In this document: one piece after another, positions 8,809 through 17,506 of the stretch
How positions within the stretch are numbered: position 1 is the stretch's first letter
How the letters are laid out: each line of letters begins with the position of its first letter
Assembly: GCA_963974475.1 (NCBI GenBank)
Contig: CAXBCR010000002.1
Location: forward strand, 124,001 to 188,000
DNA: 64,000 nucleotides
Origin: CAJXZP01 sp963974475
Lineage (GTDB): Bacteria > Bacteroidota > Bacteroidia > Flavobacteriales_G > Salibacteraceae
Reading direction: 5' to 3'
Position numbers and translations under genes: made by a program
Notes under the pieces: model-generated
Database searches by the model: none
Told to the model about the DNA's origin: nothing
Seen by the model: the letters and a program-made list of their open reading frames with translations, nothing else

Positions 8809-9444
8809 ATGAAAGTTTTTATTGCCGATAGTAATGTGCTAATTAGAGAGGGGTTAAAATCCATTATCAATGCAGTGCCATTAACTTCGGTGGTTGGCGA
8901 AGCAGAAAATAGCGGTGAACTTATTCCCAAATTGGTGAATTTGACACCAGATATTCTATTTATTAATTATGCGTCCCCGTTAATTGTGGATTGTGATGTA
9001 GAATTAATCATGAATACATTTCCTAAATTGAAAGTTATTGGAATTACTGACAGACCTAATCGGGCGAATGTAATGCGCTATATCAAAAATAATATTGATG
9101 GGCATTTATTGTATTCCTGTGATGCGGAGGAAATTGTAGAATCTATGTTTTCAGTGATGGATAATGAACAGTTTTTCTGCGGTAAGGTCTTAGAAGTGCT
9201 CGACAAGGAGAATGCTACTAAAACTTTTACTTGCGGAGGAGTTCGTTTATCTAAAAGAGAATTGGAAGTTATTGAATTGGTTGCTTTAGGTTTTTCAAAT
9301 AAAGAAATAGCTCATAAAATGTTTTTGTCGGTACATACGGTGTTAACCCATCGCAAAAACATCATGGGAAAATTAGGACTAAAAAACACCGCTGGATTGG
9401 TGGTGTTTGCAGTTGAAAACGGATTACATACCGTATTAAATTAG
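8809..9444 (+). CDS. LuxR/NarL-type regulator with degenerate receiver domain
   Basis: A 211-aa protein built like a NarL response regulator: receiver-like domain (1 to about 120) and a C-terminal LuxR helix-turn-helix (about 143-205, LSKRELEVIELVALGFSNKEI, HTVLTHRKNIMGKLGL). The DNA-binding half is canonical. The receiver is not. The phospho-acceptor position is N53 (FINYAS), the acidic pair is reduced to D7, and the conserved lysine position in GHLLYSCDAEE is not lysine. It is therefore unlikely to be controlled by phosphorylation; ligand or redox control, or control by abundance, is inferred. No histidine kinase lies nearby. Flavodoxin follows after 37 bp on the same strand, making it the likely target or partner. 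Confidence 0.85.
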   Translation: MKVFIADSNVLIREGLKSIINAVPLTSVVGEAENSGELIPKLVNLTPDILFINYASPLIVDCDVELIMNTFPKLKVIGITDRPNRANVMRYIKNNIDGHLLYSCDAEEIVESMFSVMDNEQFFCGKVLEVLDKENATKTFTCGGVRLSKRELEVIELVALGFSNKEIAHKMFLSVHTVLTHRKNIMGKLGLKNTAGLVVFAVENGLHTVLN

Positions 9445-9458
9445 TTACTATTCGTAAC
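9444..9458. promoter_or_regulatory. Small inverted repeat between regulator and flavodoxin
   Basis: GTTAC-TATTC-GTAAC, a 5-bp perfect dyad overlapping the last base of the regulator gene and lying 11 bp upstream of a TAAATTTG box (9470-9477) just before the flavodoxin ATG. It may be an operator for the upstream regulator; the dyad is short and could be chance. Confidence 0.25.
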
Positions 9459-9481
9459 AAGGAACACACTAAATTTGCGAA

Positions 9482-9991
9482 ATGAATAAAATTGGATTGT
9501 TTTACGGGTCTGATACAGGGAATACCGAAACTATTGCAGGATTAATACACCATATAATAGGGGCTGAAAAAGCAGATATTTTCGATGTGTATGATGTGGG
9601 AGTGGCCAAATTCAAAGATTATGACTATTTAATAATTGGATTGTCTACCTGGCATGATGGGCAGTTGGTGAGTGCCTTTGATGAGATTATTGATAATTTC
9701 GAAAAAGTAGATTTCACTGGTAAAAAAATTGCTCTTTTTGGATTAGGCGACCAGTTTGGTTATGCCGATTATTTTATTGACGCTGTGGGTACTTTGGGTA
9801 CTTTAATCCAAAAACAAGGAGGTGAGTTGGTAGGTGAATGGCCTACAGATGATTACGATTTTGATAATTCCAAAGCTGATAAAGGGAATGGGTTTTTTAT
9901 GGGATTGGCATTAGATGAAGATAATCAAGATGATCTTACAACAGAACGATTAAACAAATGGATTCCTCAGGTATTGAGGTCTTTTGAGTAG
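9482..9991 (+). CDS. fldA: Flavodoxin (long-chain)
   Basis: A 169-aa FMN-binding electron carrier of the cytosol, able to replace ferredoxin. The FMN phosphate loop is GSDTGNTE (9-16), W57 in STWHDG stacks on the flavin, and LGDQFGYADYF (88-98) supplies the second aromatic residue, Y94. The extra loop after about residue 115 (EWPTDDYDF...) marks a long-chain flavodoxin. It is paired with the upstream LuxR-type regulator and closed by the hairpin at 10018-10049. Iron limitation is the usual inducer in other bacteria; no Fur box was identified here. Confidence 0.95.
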   Translation: MNKIGLFYGSDTGNTETIAGLIHHIIGAEKADIFDVYDVGVAKFKDYDYLIIGLSTWHDGQLVSAFDEIIDNFEKVDFTGKKIALFGLGDQFGYADYFIDAVGTLGTLIQKQGGELVGEWPTDDYDFDNSKADKGNGFFMGLALDEDNQDDLTTERLNKWIPQVLRSFE

Positions 9992-10017
9992 GTTTCAAAA
10001 AAAGATTTATAAGGAAT

Positions 10018-10049
10018 AAAAAAAGACCAACGCAAGTTGGTCTTTTTTT
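10018..10049. terminator. Terminator between flavodoxin and osmC-like gene
   Basis: A stem of about 14 bp (AAAAAAAGACCAAC paired with GTTGGTCTTTTTTT) closed by a GCAA tetraloop. A and T tracts on both sides make it usable by both convergent genes. Confidence 0.9.
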
Positions 10050-10073
10050 GGTTTAGGTGTAATCGGTCCATTG

Positions 10074-10457
10074 TTAATTATTCTCAGCCAACTTCTTGTC
10101 GAGGTTAGTGATTACATTAAACGATGGGGGTGCTAATAAATGTTGTTTTACCGGACATTGATCTACAACTCTTTTTATGGCAGAATTGTATTTGTCAGGA
10201 AAGCCTTCAGGAAGGTCCACATGAATATCAATTTCTAACACTTGATTAGTGGCGTAATCGTATTTCATTTTTTGTATGATTTTCACATCATCGGTACTTA
10301 ACCCACGCTGATTCATAAAAGCTTGAACAAAAACAGCTGAGCACATTCCGGCAGTTGCTAAAAAAATAAGAAATGGCGATACATTCATTGTAATTTCACC
10401 ACCATTCATATAAGGAACGATTCGTCCTGAGGGGTCATATTTTATTTCTATTTCCAT
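10074..10457 (-). CDS. OsmC/Ohr-family protein
   Basis: A 127-aa protein of the OsmC/Ohr superfamily, which are thiol peroxidases acting on organic hydroperoxides in the cytosol. The two redox cysteines are present: C39 in ATAGMCSAV at the start of the long helix, and C101 in VVDQCPVKQHL. The length is a little short compared with OsmC (about 140 aa), with no N-terminal extension, which places it with the YhfA-like members whose substrates are unclear. It is transcribed alone towards flavodoxin and shares the terminator. An oxidative-stress role is inferred from the family. Confidence 0.88.
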   Translation of the reverse strand: MEIEIKYDPSGRIVPYMNGGEITMNVSPFLIFLATAGMCSAVFVQAFMNQRGLSTDDVKIIQKMKYDYATNQVLEIDIHVDLPEGFPDKYNSAIKRVVDQCPVKQHLLAPPSFNVITNLDKKLAENN

Positions 10458-10680
10458 GATATATTTTTTGTTTATTGAGGATGCAAAGTTGAAGTATTGT
10501 AGTGCTAACTATTTGTGATATTTATCTCATAGCGTTCGGAACAGCGCATTTTAACCAAATATTAATAATTGAATGGAACAATTGAGATTGGAGTTGAACA
10601 GAATAAAAAAATCTTAATTAGGCATTAAATACTTTTGGTTAATATTTGCTTAAGCCAAATCACTTGAGTGGTACAAATAC

Positions 10681-10688
10681 TAAATTTG
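10681..10688 (+). promoter_or_regulatory. Putative -7 promoter element for alcohol dehydrogenase
   Basis: TAAATTTG matches TAnnTTTG and ends 16 bp upstream of the ATG at 10705. A TTG (10664-10666) upstream is too close to be an ideal -33. Confidence 0.4.
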
Positions 10689-10704
10689 CAGAAACAAGAA
10701 TAAG

Positions 10705-11865
10705 ATGATAAACTTTGAATTTCAAAACCCAGTTAAGGTTCTTTTTGGTAAAGGCCAAATAGCAAAAATTTCAGAAGAAATTCCTACCAATGCTAAAGTA
10801 TTGCTTTTGTTTGGAGGTGGTAGTATAAAACGAAACGGTATCTATGAACAGGTAACGAAAGCGCTCGAAAACCATACATTTATTGAGTTTGGCGGAATTC
10901 CGGCTAATCCAGAATATGAGGTGTTAATGAATGCACTTGAGGTGATTAAGGCTGAAAATATTGACTTTTTATTGGCTGTTGGTGGCGGATCAGTCATTGA
11001 CGGAACTAAATTTTTGAGCGGTGCAGCAGTTTATGAAGGCAGCGACCCTTGGGAAATTCTGGAAAATGGAATCCCTACATTAAAAGGAATGCCGTTTGGT
11101 ACGGTATTAACTCTGCCCGCAACGGGTTCGGAAATGAACTCAGGAGCGGTAGTTACCAAAGTGGAAACCAAAGAGAAACGGGTAATGGGCGGAAAAGGAT
11201 TGTTTGCCCAATTCTCAGTGCTAGACCCTTCGGTAGTTAAATCCATACCGGTTCGTCAATTGCAAAATGGAGTGATTGATGCTTTTGTACACGTTATGGA
11301 GCAGTACCTAACGTATCCTACATCAGCGCGATTACAGGACCGTTTTTCGGAAGGTATTTTACAAACGCTTATTGAAGTGGGACCAAAAGTGGTGGCCAAT
11401 CCAGCTGATTATGAATCGGCAGCTAGTTTTATGTGGTCGTGTACCATGGCTTTGAATGGTTTAATTCAAAAAGGAGTACCTACCGATTGGGCAACACACA
11501 TGATTGGTCATGAGTTAACTGCGTTGCACGGAATTGACCATGCACGCACGTTAGCGATTATAGGACCTAATTTATATAAGCATCAATTTGAAAATAAAAA
11601 GGCTAAATTGGTTCAATATGCAAACCGAGTATGGAATATTACCGGAAATGATGAAAATGCAGTTGCAAACATGGCAATAGATAAAACTATAGCGTTTTAC
11701 CATGCGATGGGAATGAAAACGAAGCTTTCGGAAAATACAACCGATTTCTCAAACACCTCTCAAATTGTATTTGACAGATTTAGTGAACGTAATTGGATGG
11801 AACTAGGAGAAAACAAGGCGATAGGCCCCAAAGAAGCCAAGGCGATTGTGGAAATGAGTTATTAA
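10705..11865 (+). CDS. Iron-containing alcohol dehydrogenase (YqhD/BdhA-like)
   Basis: A 386-aa group III alcohol dehydrogenase, probably NADPH-dependent and reducing aldehydes in the cytosol. The dinucleotide-binding motif is GGGSVID (93-99). The metal ligands line up with E. coli YqhD as D192, H196, H265 and H279, within IDAFVHVMEQ and the pair of His-rich segments DWATHMIGHE and LHGIDHARTLA. All are intact. YqhD itself detoxifies short-chain and peroxidation-derived aldehydes, so a similar role is a reasonable inference; substrate cannot be read here. It is a single gene with a promoter box upstream and a terminator downstream. Confidence 0.92.
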   Translation: MINFEFQNPVKVLFGKGQIAKISEEIPTNAKVLLLFGGGSIKRNGIYEQVTKALENHTFIEFGGIPANPEYEVLMNALEVIKAENIDFLLAVGGGSVIDGTKFLSGAAVYEGSDPWEILENGIPTLKGMPFGTVLTLPATGSEMNSGAVVTKVETKEKRVMGGKGLFAQFSVLDPSVVKSIPVRQLQNGVIDAFVHVMEQYLTYPTSARLQDRFSEGILQTLIEVGPKVVANPADYESAASFMWSCTMALNGLIQKGVPTDWATHMIGHELTALHGIDHARTLAIIGPNLYKHQFENKKAKLVQYANRVWNITGNDENAVANMAIDKTIAFYHAMGMKTKLSENTTDFSNTSQIVFDRFSERNWMELGENKAIGPKEAKAIVEMSY

Positions 11866-11965
11866 GTTTTGTGAACTTAAAGTATGGTTAAACACTTTTT
11901 GAAATTAAGAAAGCGGGCCATTAACAACTTTTTCTAATCAAATGCGTAAATTGATATTAAATTTG

Positions 11966-11999
11966 AATGTGCCTCTAATTTTAGTGGCCCATTTTTTTA
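11966..11999 (+). terminator. Terminator after alcohol dehydrogenase
   Basis: AATG-t-GCC-t-CTAA, tt, TTAG-t-GGC-c-CATT followed by a T run: a stem with two single mismatches about 100 bp past the stop, just before the next lipoprotein gene. It could also act as an attenuator for that gene, since a TAAATTTG box (11958-11965) lies right before it. Confidence 0.6.
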
Positions 12000-12009
12000 A
12001 TCTAATGAG

Positions 12010-12795
12010 ATGAGAAAATTTAGTTTTATTGGGAGTATGGTACTCCTGTTTTTATTTGGATTTGCATGTAAATCAGGATATAACCCTGCTGGTTCTGCTG
12101 ACAATAGTGAAATAAGTGCAAATGCAGGTAGTTATCAAATGACTTTCAAAGCACAAGGAAATGAACCTGGTTGGAAAGTAATAACTACTCCTAACCGAAT
12201 GGTTTATTCCTATAATAATGGTCAGGATTCGGTGGTATATGCTCAAATTCAAATAAATAATATTATGGATGTGGCTGGGATTAGCTACACTGGTATAACA
12301 GAAGATGGAAAGCGAATTTCACTGCAAGTTTTCAAAGAAAAATGCAGCGACACCATGGCTGATAAGCAATGGGATTTTCGTTGTAAACTTTCTGTTTTTG
12401 ATGGGAATGAAGAAACAAAACTAACCGGATGTGGTGAGTTTTTGGAAGATGGACGATTAGAAGGTAACTGGGGAATAAAAACTTATAAAGGAAAGCCAGT
12501 GGCCATAAAGAATAAAAACAGAAAGCCAACGATGAATTTTGATACCCAGAGAAATGCGGTGGGTGGAAACATGGGCTGTAACGGGGTAGGAGGTTCTTAT
12601 GAATTGATGGAAAACAAAATGTATTTTTCGCCAAACTTTATGTCTACACAAATGTATTGTGAGGGTGTGATGGAATTAGAAAAAGATTTTACCCAATTGA
12701 TTTCTGGACATACTTTGAAGTATAGCTTTGTGGAAAATACATTGGTATTAACAAAAATGGATGGGGAAGTAGTAATGACCCTATTAAAAGAATAA
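12010..12795 (+). CDS. Lipoprotein with COG3650-like and META domains
   Basis: A 261-aa lipoprotein (lipobox FGFACKS, Cys about 20). Residues about 40-160 contain AQGNEPGWKV, the GNEPxW signature of COG3650-type periplasmic domains, which are often found next to MliC-like lysozyme inhibitors. The C-terminal 95 residues are a META/HslJ domain: GGNMGCNGVGGSYE, then the MSTQMYCEGVMELEKDF segment with its conserved Thr-x-x-x-Cys. HslJ-type domains are linked to heat and novobiocin resistance and to surface-stress phenotypes. The precise function is unknown. It ends 4 bp before xth, so the two are probably co-transcribed. Confidence 0.85.
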   Translation: MRKFSFIGSMVLLFLFGFACKSGYNPAGSADNSEISANAGSYQMTFKAQGNEPGWKVITTPNRMVYSYNNGQDSVVYAQIQINNIMDVAGISYTGITEDGKRISLQVFKEKCSDTMADKQWDFRCKLSVFDGNEETKLTGCGEFLEDGRLEGNWGIKTYKGKPVAIKNKNRKPTMNFDTQRNAVGGNMGCNGVGGSYELMENKMYFSPNFMSTQMYCEGVMELEKDFTQLISGHTLKYSFVENTLVLTKMDGEVVMTLLKE

Positions 12796-12799
12796 TGAT

Positions 12800-13558
12800 A
12801 TGAAATTAATTTCCTGGAATGTAAACGGTATTAGAGCAGTAGCCAAACGAGGGTTGCTAGATATAATAACTAATTTTGAAGCAGACATTGTTTGTTTTCA
12901 AGAAACGAAAGCACAGGTGCACCAGGTAGAGGAAGTTTTGGCTCCATTGGGTTGGCATGTAAGTGCCAATGAGGCCGAACGTAAAGGATATTCTGGAACA
13001 GCCATTATTTCTAAACAAAAACCATTAAGCGTTACCACAGGAATTGGAATAACAGAACATGATACTGAAGGTAGAATTGTAACAGCCGAATTTGACGATT
13101 TTTTTGTAGTAAATGGATATATCCCAAATTCAGGACAGGGATTGAAGCGGATTGATTACCGAAAGAAATGGGATGCAGATATGCTGGCTTATATAAAAAA
13201 AATAGAAACCAAAAAACCAGTGCTTTTTTGCGGAGATATGAATGTTTGTCACCAAGAAATTGACATCGCTAGACCTAAACCGAATTACAATAAATCAGCA
13301 GGATATACGCAAATAGAAATAGATGGAATGTCTAATTATATAAATGCAGGGTTATCTGATTCTTTTAGAAATCTTCACCCAGATGAGGTGAAATATTCCT
13401 GGTGGAGTTATAGAGGTGGTGCACGTGAAAAAAATATAGGTTGGCGTTTGGATTACTTTTTAGTTTCGGAAAGTATAATGCCTCAGGTAAAAGAGTCTTT
13501 TATCATGAACGAAATTACAGGATCCGACCATTGTCCGGTTGGAGTAGTTTTAGGGTAA
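12800..13558 (+). CDS. xth: Exodeoxyribonuclease III
   Basis: A 252-aa AP endonuclease and 3'-exonuclease of base-excision repair, of the Mg2+-dependent EEP fold. Catalytic motifs are all present: SWNVNGIRA (metal Asn), FQETKAQ (metal Glu, E35), YIPNSG (catalytic Tyr), CGDMNVCH (Asp and Asn), WRLDYFLVS (Asp) and GSDHCPV (catalytic Asp-His pair). The length is normal. It follows the META lipoprotein by 4 bp on the same strand and is convergent with the AsmA-like gene, 2 bp from its stop. Confidence 0.96.
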   Translation: MKLISWNVNGIRAVAKRGLLDIITNFEADIVCFQETKAQVHQVEEVLAPLGWHVSANEAERKGYSGTAIISKQKPLSVTTGIGITEHDTEGRIVTAEFDDFFVVNGYIPNSGQGLKRIDYRKKWDADMLAYIKKIETKKPVLFCGDMNVCHQEIDIARPKPNYNKSAGYTQIEIDGMSNYINAGLSDSFRNLHPDEVKYSWWSYRGGAREKNIGWRLDYFLVSESIMPQVKESFIMNEITGSDHCPVGVVLG

Positions 13559-13560
13559 AT

Positions 13561-15315
13561 CTAAAATTTAATTTTCCATTTTTTATTGGACTTGCTTTTT
13601 GTCTTGTTTTCTTGTTTTTGCTTTTTATTCTTAATACGCTGGTCTCTGGCATCGCTACCTAAGATAGAATCTTCTAATCCATGTAGCTGGATAAGCCACA
13701 ACATTTTAAAAAAGGAATCTTCATTTTTCTTGGTAAATGAAATAGCTCCTTGGTGATAGTTTTTAGCACCAGGAACATTATTAGTTTTAATAATTCCATT
13801 TGCCAAACCGGATGCTAATGAGTTGAAAAAACCGGGTTTCATAGCCAGGTCTTTGGCTTCTAGTTGCAGTCTTAAATTTTCGTAATGCACATCCATTTTC
13901 CCTGTAGCACCATAGGCATTTAAAGAACTTGTTGTTTTTAAACTCACAATTGTACCGTCCAAGATACTGATGCGTAAAATTGGTTTTAAAACAGATGATA
14001 AATTCTTTAATTTTAATTGGGTTGCTGAAACATTAAATTGGGTTTGACCTTTAGGGTCTTGAAGGTCAATCTTCAAATTTGCATTGACCTTACCGGTATT
14101 ATTAACCTTGGTGGTCGCCTGAATAGTCAAGAATTTATTTTCGGATAAATAGGAGGGGATATTGGTAAGGTTTCTACCCGTAATATTCATCTTGTTGAAT
14201 TGTAGTTTTCCATGGTTTTCGGTGGCTTTTCCCATCATATCTAATGAAATGGTAGCGTTTTCAATTAACAAGTTATCAATAAAGTAAGGAATTGGTATAG
14301 CCACTAAACTTTGCCCAAGCATCGGTTTAATTTGATTAGTATCTAATGGAATGTTAGCATTAGAATGAATGGATAAATTTGGCTTTTTAAGGGTTAGGGA
14401 GGATGCTATTAGTCCTTTATTAGAAATAACTTTAAGCAAATCTATATCCTCAATTTGCAATTTAGCCAGCGAAGCTTTTATCCAAGCTTTTCTATATTTT
14501 AACTTTGAAAAAAATTGAGCGGCTGTTTTGCCCGGTGTAAAATCAATTTTATTGATTTGTAGATTCTTCTCTTCGCTATGATAATAAATGGAGCCAATTG
14601 AAAAAGACCCGCCATCATTTAATGCAACTTCTAATTTTTTAGAGCCTAAAGAATATCTTTTAAACGAAAAATATTGTTCAGAATACAAAGTCCGAGAGTT
14701 AGCCAATACGTTATCAATCTGGTAACTTAAATGATTTATAGAAAATTGGTTTAGTGTATCATTTTGACGGTTTACTTTATTGATGGATAAAAATGCATCG
14801 GCAATTGCAATTTCAGAAATTTGGAAAGTATCAAAGTGAGTTAAAAAAATACTTCTAAGGTCAATTGTATCCTGATGTTGTTCTTCCTCTTGTGGGATGC
14901 CCTCATGTTGATAAATGTAAATTTGAGGTTGGTGTAGGGTAAATTTGTTCACCGTAATAATTCGATTATTGATGGCATTGAGATAATCAAATCCTTGAAG
15001 AGATATTTCTTTAATATGAATGTTTAAGGAAGTACTTTGAATGACATCGCCTGTTAGATTTCCTTGTAGTGTAACCAGACTGTCTTTAGGAATCACATTT
15101 ATATTAGAAACTTTAACAGAACCGGTTATAAAATTCAATTTGATTTTTTCGAGCGAAATAAGATATTTAGCATCTGGACTTTCATTATACTTGTCAATGA
15201 TTTCAGTCCTTAAAATAGTATTTACAATACGATGGGCATTGAAATAAATATAGGTTCCAAATCCTATTATCAATAGGAAGATGATACCGAATAGCCATAA
15301 TAAAAACTTCTTCAT
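13561..15315 (-). CDS. AsmA-like membrane-anchored protein
   Basis: A 584-aa protein with one N-terminal membrane helix (about 4-26, LLWLFGIIFLLIIGFGTYIY) and a long beta-rich periplasmic part. That layout and the repeated amphipathic strands (KVSNINVIP, LNIHIKEISLQGFDYL, LQIEDIDLLKVI) fit the AsmA/DUF748-type bridge-like lipid-transport proteins of the envelope. Sequence identity to named members is not something I can show. The C-terminal 30 residues are very lysine-rich (KNKKQKQENKTKSKSNKK) and may be a cytosolic or membrane-contact tail. Monocistronic; the 3' end abuts xth. Confidence 0.65.
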   Translation of the reverse strand: MKKFLLWLFGIIFLLIIGFGTYIYFNAHRIVNTILRTEIIDKYNESPDAKYLISLEKIKLNFITGSVKVSNINVIPKDSLVTLQGNLTGDVIQSTSLNIHIKEISLQGFDYLNAINNRIITVNKFTLHQPQIYIYQHEGIPQEEEQHQDTIDLRSIFLTHFDTFQISEIAIADAFLSINKVNRQNDTLNQFSINHLSYQIDNVLANSRTLYSEQYFSFKRYSLGSKKLEVALNDGGSFSIGSIYYHSEEKNLQINKIDFTPGKTAAQFFSKLKYRKAWIKASLAKLQIEDIDLLKVISNKGLIASSLTLKKPNLSIHSNANIPLDTNQIKPMLGQSLVAIPIPYFIDNLLIENATISLDMMGKATENHGKLQFNKMNITGRNLTNIPSYLSENKFLTIQATTKVNNTGKVNANLKIDLQDPKGQTQFNVSATQLKLKNLSSVLKPILRISILDGTIVSLKTTSSLNAYGATGKMDVHYENLRLQLEAKDLAMKPGFFNSLASGLANGIIKTNNVPGAKNYHQGAISFTKKNEDSFFKMLWLIQLHGLEDSILGSDARDQRIKNKKQKQENKTKSKSNKKWKIKF

Positions 15316-15394
15316 TAGAATTAATCTATTTTGAAATGATGATGGGTAAAAGTAATAATTCTAGCAGTATTTAGAACGAAATAGGATTTCGCTG

Positions 15395-15700
15395 TTATTT
15401 CTCCACGGCAATTACAAAGATATCTTCGTTGTCATTTTTCATAAGGTATTTTTCTCGGGCAAATTTTTCGAGTTTTTCGTTATCGTTTAGCAGGTTGTCT
15501 AAATCGGCACGGGTTTCTTTAATTCGCTCTTGAAAATACTCTTTTTCGGTTTGAATGGTGTGGAGTTCATTCTTCAGCTTAAATAGCATAAATGCATCAT
15601 TGGTATCGAAAAACAACATCCACACAGAAAACGCAATGAGCGTTAGTGAGTATCTGTTTTTCAACCAATTTGGTACTTTATCGCGATAAGCTTTAATCAT
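15395..15700 (-). CDS. FtsB/DivIC-like septum formation initiator
   Basis: A 101-aa bitopic cell-division protein. A short cytosolic N-terminus is followed by one membrane helix (about 18-38), a heptad coiled coil (about 40-80, KLKNELHTIQTEKEYFQERI) and the family's end motif EKFAREKYLMKNDNEDIF. FtsB/DivIC bridges FtsL and FtsQ in the divisome. CAAATGTA at 15706-15713 reads TACATTTG on the coding strand and ends 5 bp before the start codon, so the leader would be very short. It is not obviously in an operon. Confidence 0.9.
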   Translation of the reverse strand: MIKAYRDKVPNWLKNRYSLTLIAFSVWMLFFDTNDAFMLFKLKNELHTIQTEKEYFQERIKETRADLDNLLNDNEKLEKFAREKYLMKNDNEDIFVIAVEK

Positions 15701-15775
15701 GGAAACAAATGTAGTGGGTAGTTTGTTAATTTGTAAGCCCCAAAGCGGGTTTTATTAACAGTTAATCTTGGAAAC

Positions 15776-15803
15776 AAAAAGGAGCCTAATTAGGCTCCCT
15801 TTA
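15776..15803 (-). terminator. Terminator of the ABC-F gene
   Basis: A perfect 18-bp palindrome GGAGCCTAATTAGGCTCC (15781-15798) followed on the minus strand by a run of five T, just past the ABC-F stop codon. Confidence 0.8.
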
Positions 15804-15808
15804 CTAAA

Positions 15809-17419
15809 CTAATAAATTCGTTCTCTTTCTTCTTGTACCTTGGCACTCGACATGTATTCATCGTAAGTCATTTGTTTATTCATCACCCCTTTTGGTCCTA
15901 TTTCTAAAACTCTATCTGCTACAGAATTGGTAAAAGTATGATCATGAGAAGCAAACATTAAAGTACCTTTAAAATCAACTAAAGAGTTGTTAAAAGCCTG
16001 AATAGACTCCAAATCTAAGTGATTGGTTGGTTCATTAATCATTAAGAAATTGGCTTCAGCTAGCATCATTCTAGAAATCATACAACGCACTTTTTCACCT
16101 CCTGAAAGCACATTGGCTTCTTTAAAAGTTTCTTCGCCCGTAAACAGCATTTTGCCTAAAAATCCACGCACATATACGTCATCCTTATTTTCAGAATATT
16201 GTTTTAACCAATCAATTAAATTGTCTTTGGTATCAAAAAAGCTTTCGTTATTTGCTGGCAAATACGAGGTAGTCATGGTTTGACCAAAATAGAACGAACC
16301 TGAATCAGCTTCCGATTCGCCATTTAGAATTTTGAACAATTCATGAATAGCCAAAGTATTTCTGCTGATAACGGTAATTTTATCCCCTTTGGTTACGTTC
16401 AAATCTAAATTAGAGAAAAGAGGTTGTCCATCAAGCATTTTACTCATTCCTTCGATATGCAAAATTTGGTCGCCAGCTTCTCTATTTTGAGTAAATATAA
16501 TGGCTGGATACCTACGGGATGAAGGTTGAATTTCATCCACATCAATTTTATCTAATAATTTTTTACGAGAGGTGGCCTGCTTAGATTTAGAAGCATTTGC
16601 ACTAAATCGAGATATAAAGTCTTGTAATTCCTTTTTACGATCTTCTGCTTTTTTGTTGGTAGATTGTTTTTGACGTAAAGCCAATTGACTAGATTCATAC
16701 CAAAAGCTGTAGTTACCAGTATAGGTTTTAATTTTACCGAAATCAATATCCGAAATATGGGTACAAATGGTATCCAAAAAGTGTCTATCATGCGATACAA
16801 CAATTACGGTATTTTCAAAATTCAATAAGAATTCTTCCAACCAAGCGATGGTTTCCATGTCCAAATCATTGGTAGGCTCATCCAAAATTAAAATATCAGG
16901 GTTTCCAAAAAGAGCTTGAGCCAATAACACCCTCACTTTAATTGAACCAGGAAGGTCTTTCAGTAAACTATAATGTTGGTCTTCGTTAATGTTTAGATGA
17001 CTCAATAAAGATGCCGCATCAGATTCTGCATTCCATCCATCCATTTCCGCAAATTCTGCCTCTAATTCGGCAGCTTTGTTCCCATCCGCTTCCGAAAAAT
17101 CAGGTTTTGCATAAATAGCATCCTTTTCTTTCATGATTGCCCATAGTGCTGTATGCCCCATCATTACGGTGTCTAATACCGTAGATTCATCGAATTCGGT
17201 GTGATTTTGACGCAAAACAGCCATCCGTTTGCCGGGTTCAATAGAAACATGACCTGAGTTGGGTGAAATGTCGCCTGCTAAAATCTTTAGAAAAGTAGAT
17301 TTTCCAGCTCCATTGGCACCAATTACTCCGAAACAATTTGACCCGTAAAACTTGATGTTAACTTCGTCAAAAAGAACGCGTTTACCATATTGTAAAGAAA
17401 TATTGTGTGTAGAAATCAT
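15809..17419 (-). CDS. ABC-F ATPase, YbiT-like, with degenerate second ATP site
   Basis: A 536-aa soluble ABC-F protein of the YbiT type; these bind the ribosomal E site and adjust translation. NBD1 is complete: GANGAGKST (34-42), a signature region and LDEPTNDLD. The linker contains RFSANASKSKQATSRKK, the usual P-site-tRNA interaction segment of YbiT. NBD2 has lost its Walker A: where GxxGxGKST is expected (about residues 350-360) the sequence is ISRNTLAIHEL. Its Walker B reads MINEPTNHLD, with Asn for Asp. Its signature LSGGEKVR is intact. One of the two composite ATP sites is therefore probably dead. TACTTTTG on the minus strand at 17441-17448 is a likely promoter box. Confidence 0.92.
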   Translation of the reverse strand: MISTHNISLQYGKRVLFDEVNIKFYGSNCFGVIGANGAGKSTFLKILAGDISPNSGHVSIEPGKRMAVLRQNHTEFDESTVLDTVMMGHTALWAIMKEKDAIYAKPDFSEADGNKAAELEAEFAEMDGWNAESDAASLLSHLNINEDQHYSLLKDLPGSIKVRVLLAQALFGNPDILILDEPTNDLDMETIAWLEEFLLNFENTVIVVSHDRHFLDTICTHISDIDFGKIKTYTGNYSFWYESSQLALRQKQSTNKKAEDRKKELQDFISRFSANASKSKQATSRKKLLDKIDVDEIQPSSRRYPAIIFTQNREAGDQILHIEGMSKMLDGQPLFSNLDLNVTKGDKITVISRNTLAIHELFKILNGESEADSGSFYFGQTMTTSYLPANNESFFDTKDNLIDWLKQYSENKDDVYVRGFLGKMLFTGEETFKEANVLSGGEKVRCMISRMMLAEANFLMINEPTNHLDLESIQAFNNSLVDFKGTLMFASHDHTFTNSVADRVLEIGPKGVMNKQMTYDEYMSSAKVQEERERIY

Positions 17420-17440
17420 GACCTATATTTTTTGAGGCTG

Positions 17441-17448
17441 CAAAAGTA
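17441..17448 (-). promoter_or_regulatory. Putative -7 promoter element for ABC-F gene
   Basis: It reads TACTTTTG on the minus strand, matching TAnnTTTG, about 20 bp upstream of the start codon at 17419. No clear -33 box. Confidence 0.4.
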
Positions 17449-17506
17449 ATGATTCTAAGTTTTTAGATAATAAATGTGCGCTTTATTATTTCAAATATGC
17501 CAACAA

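Noticed and set aside
9470..9477. TAAATTTG as promoter of flavodoxin
   Set aside because: It ends only 4 bp before the ATG, which would leave an almost leaderless transcript; kept only as a weak clue with the dyad at 9444-9458.
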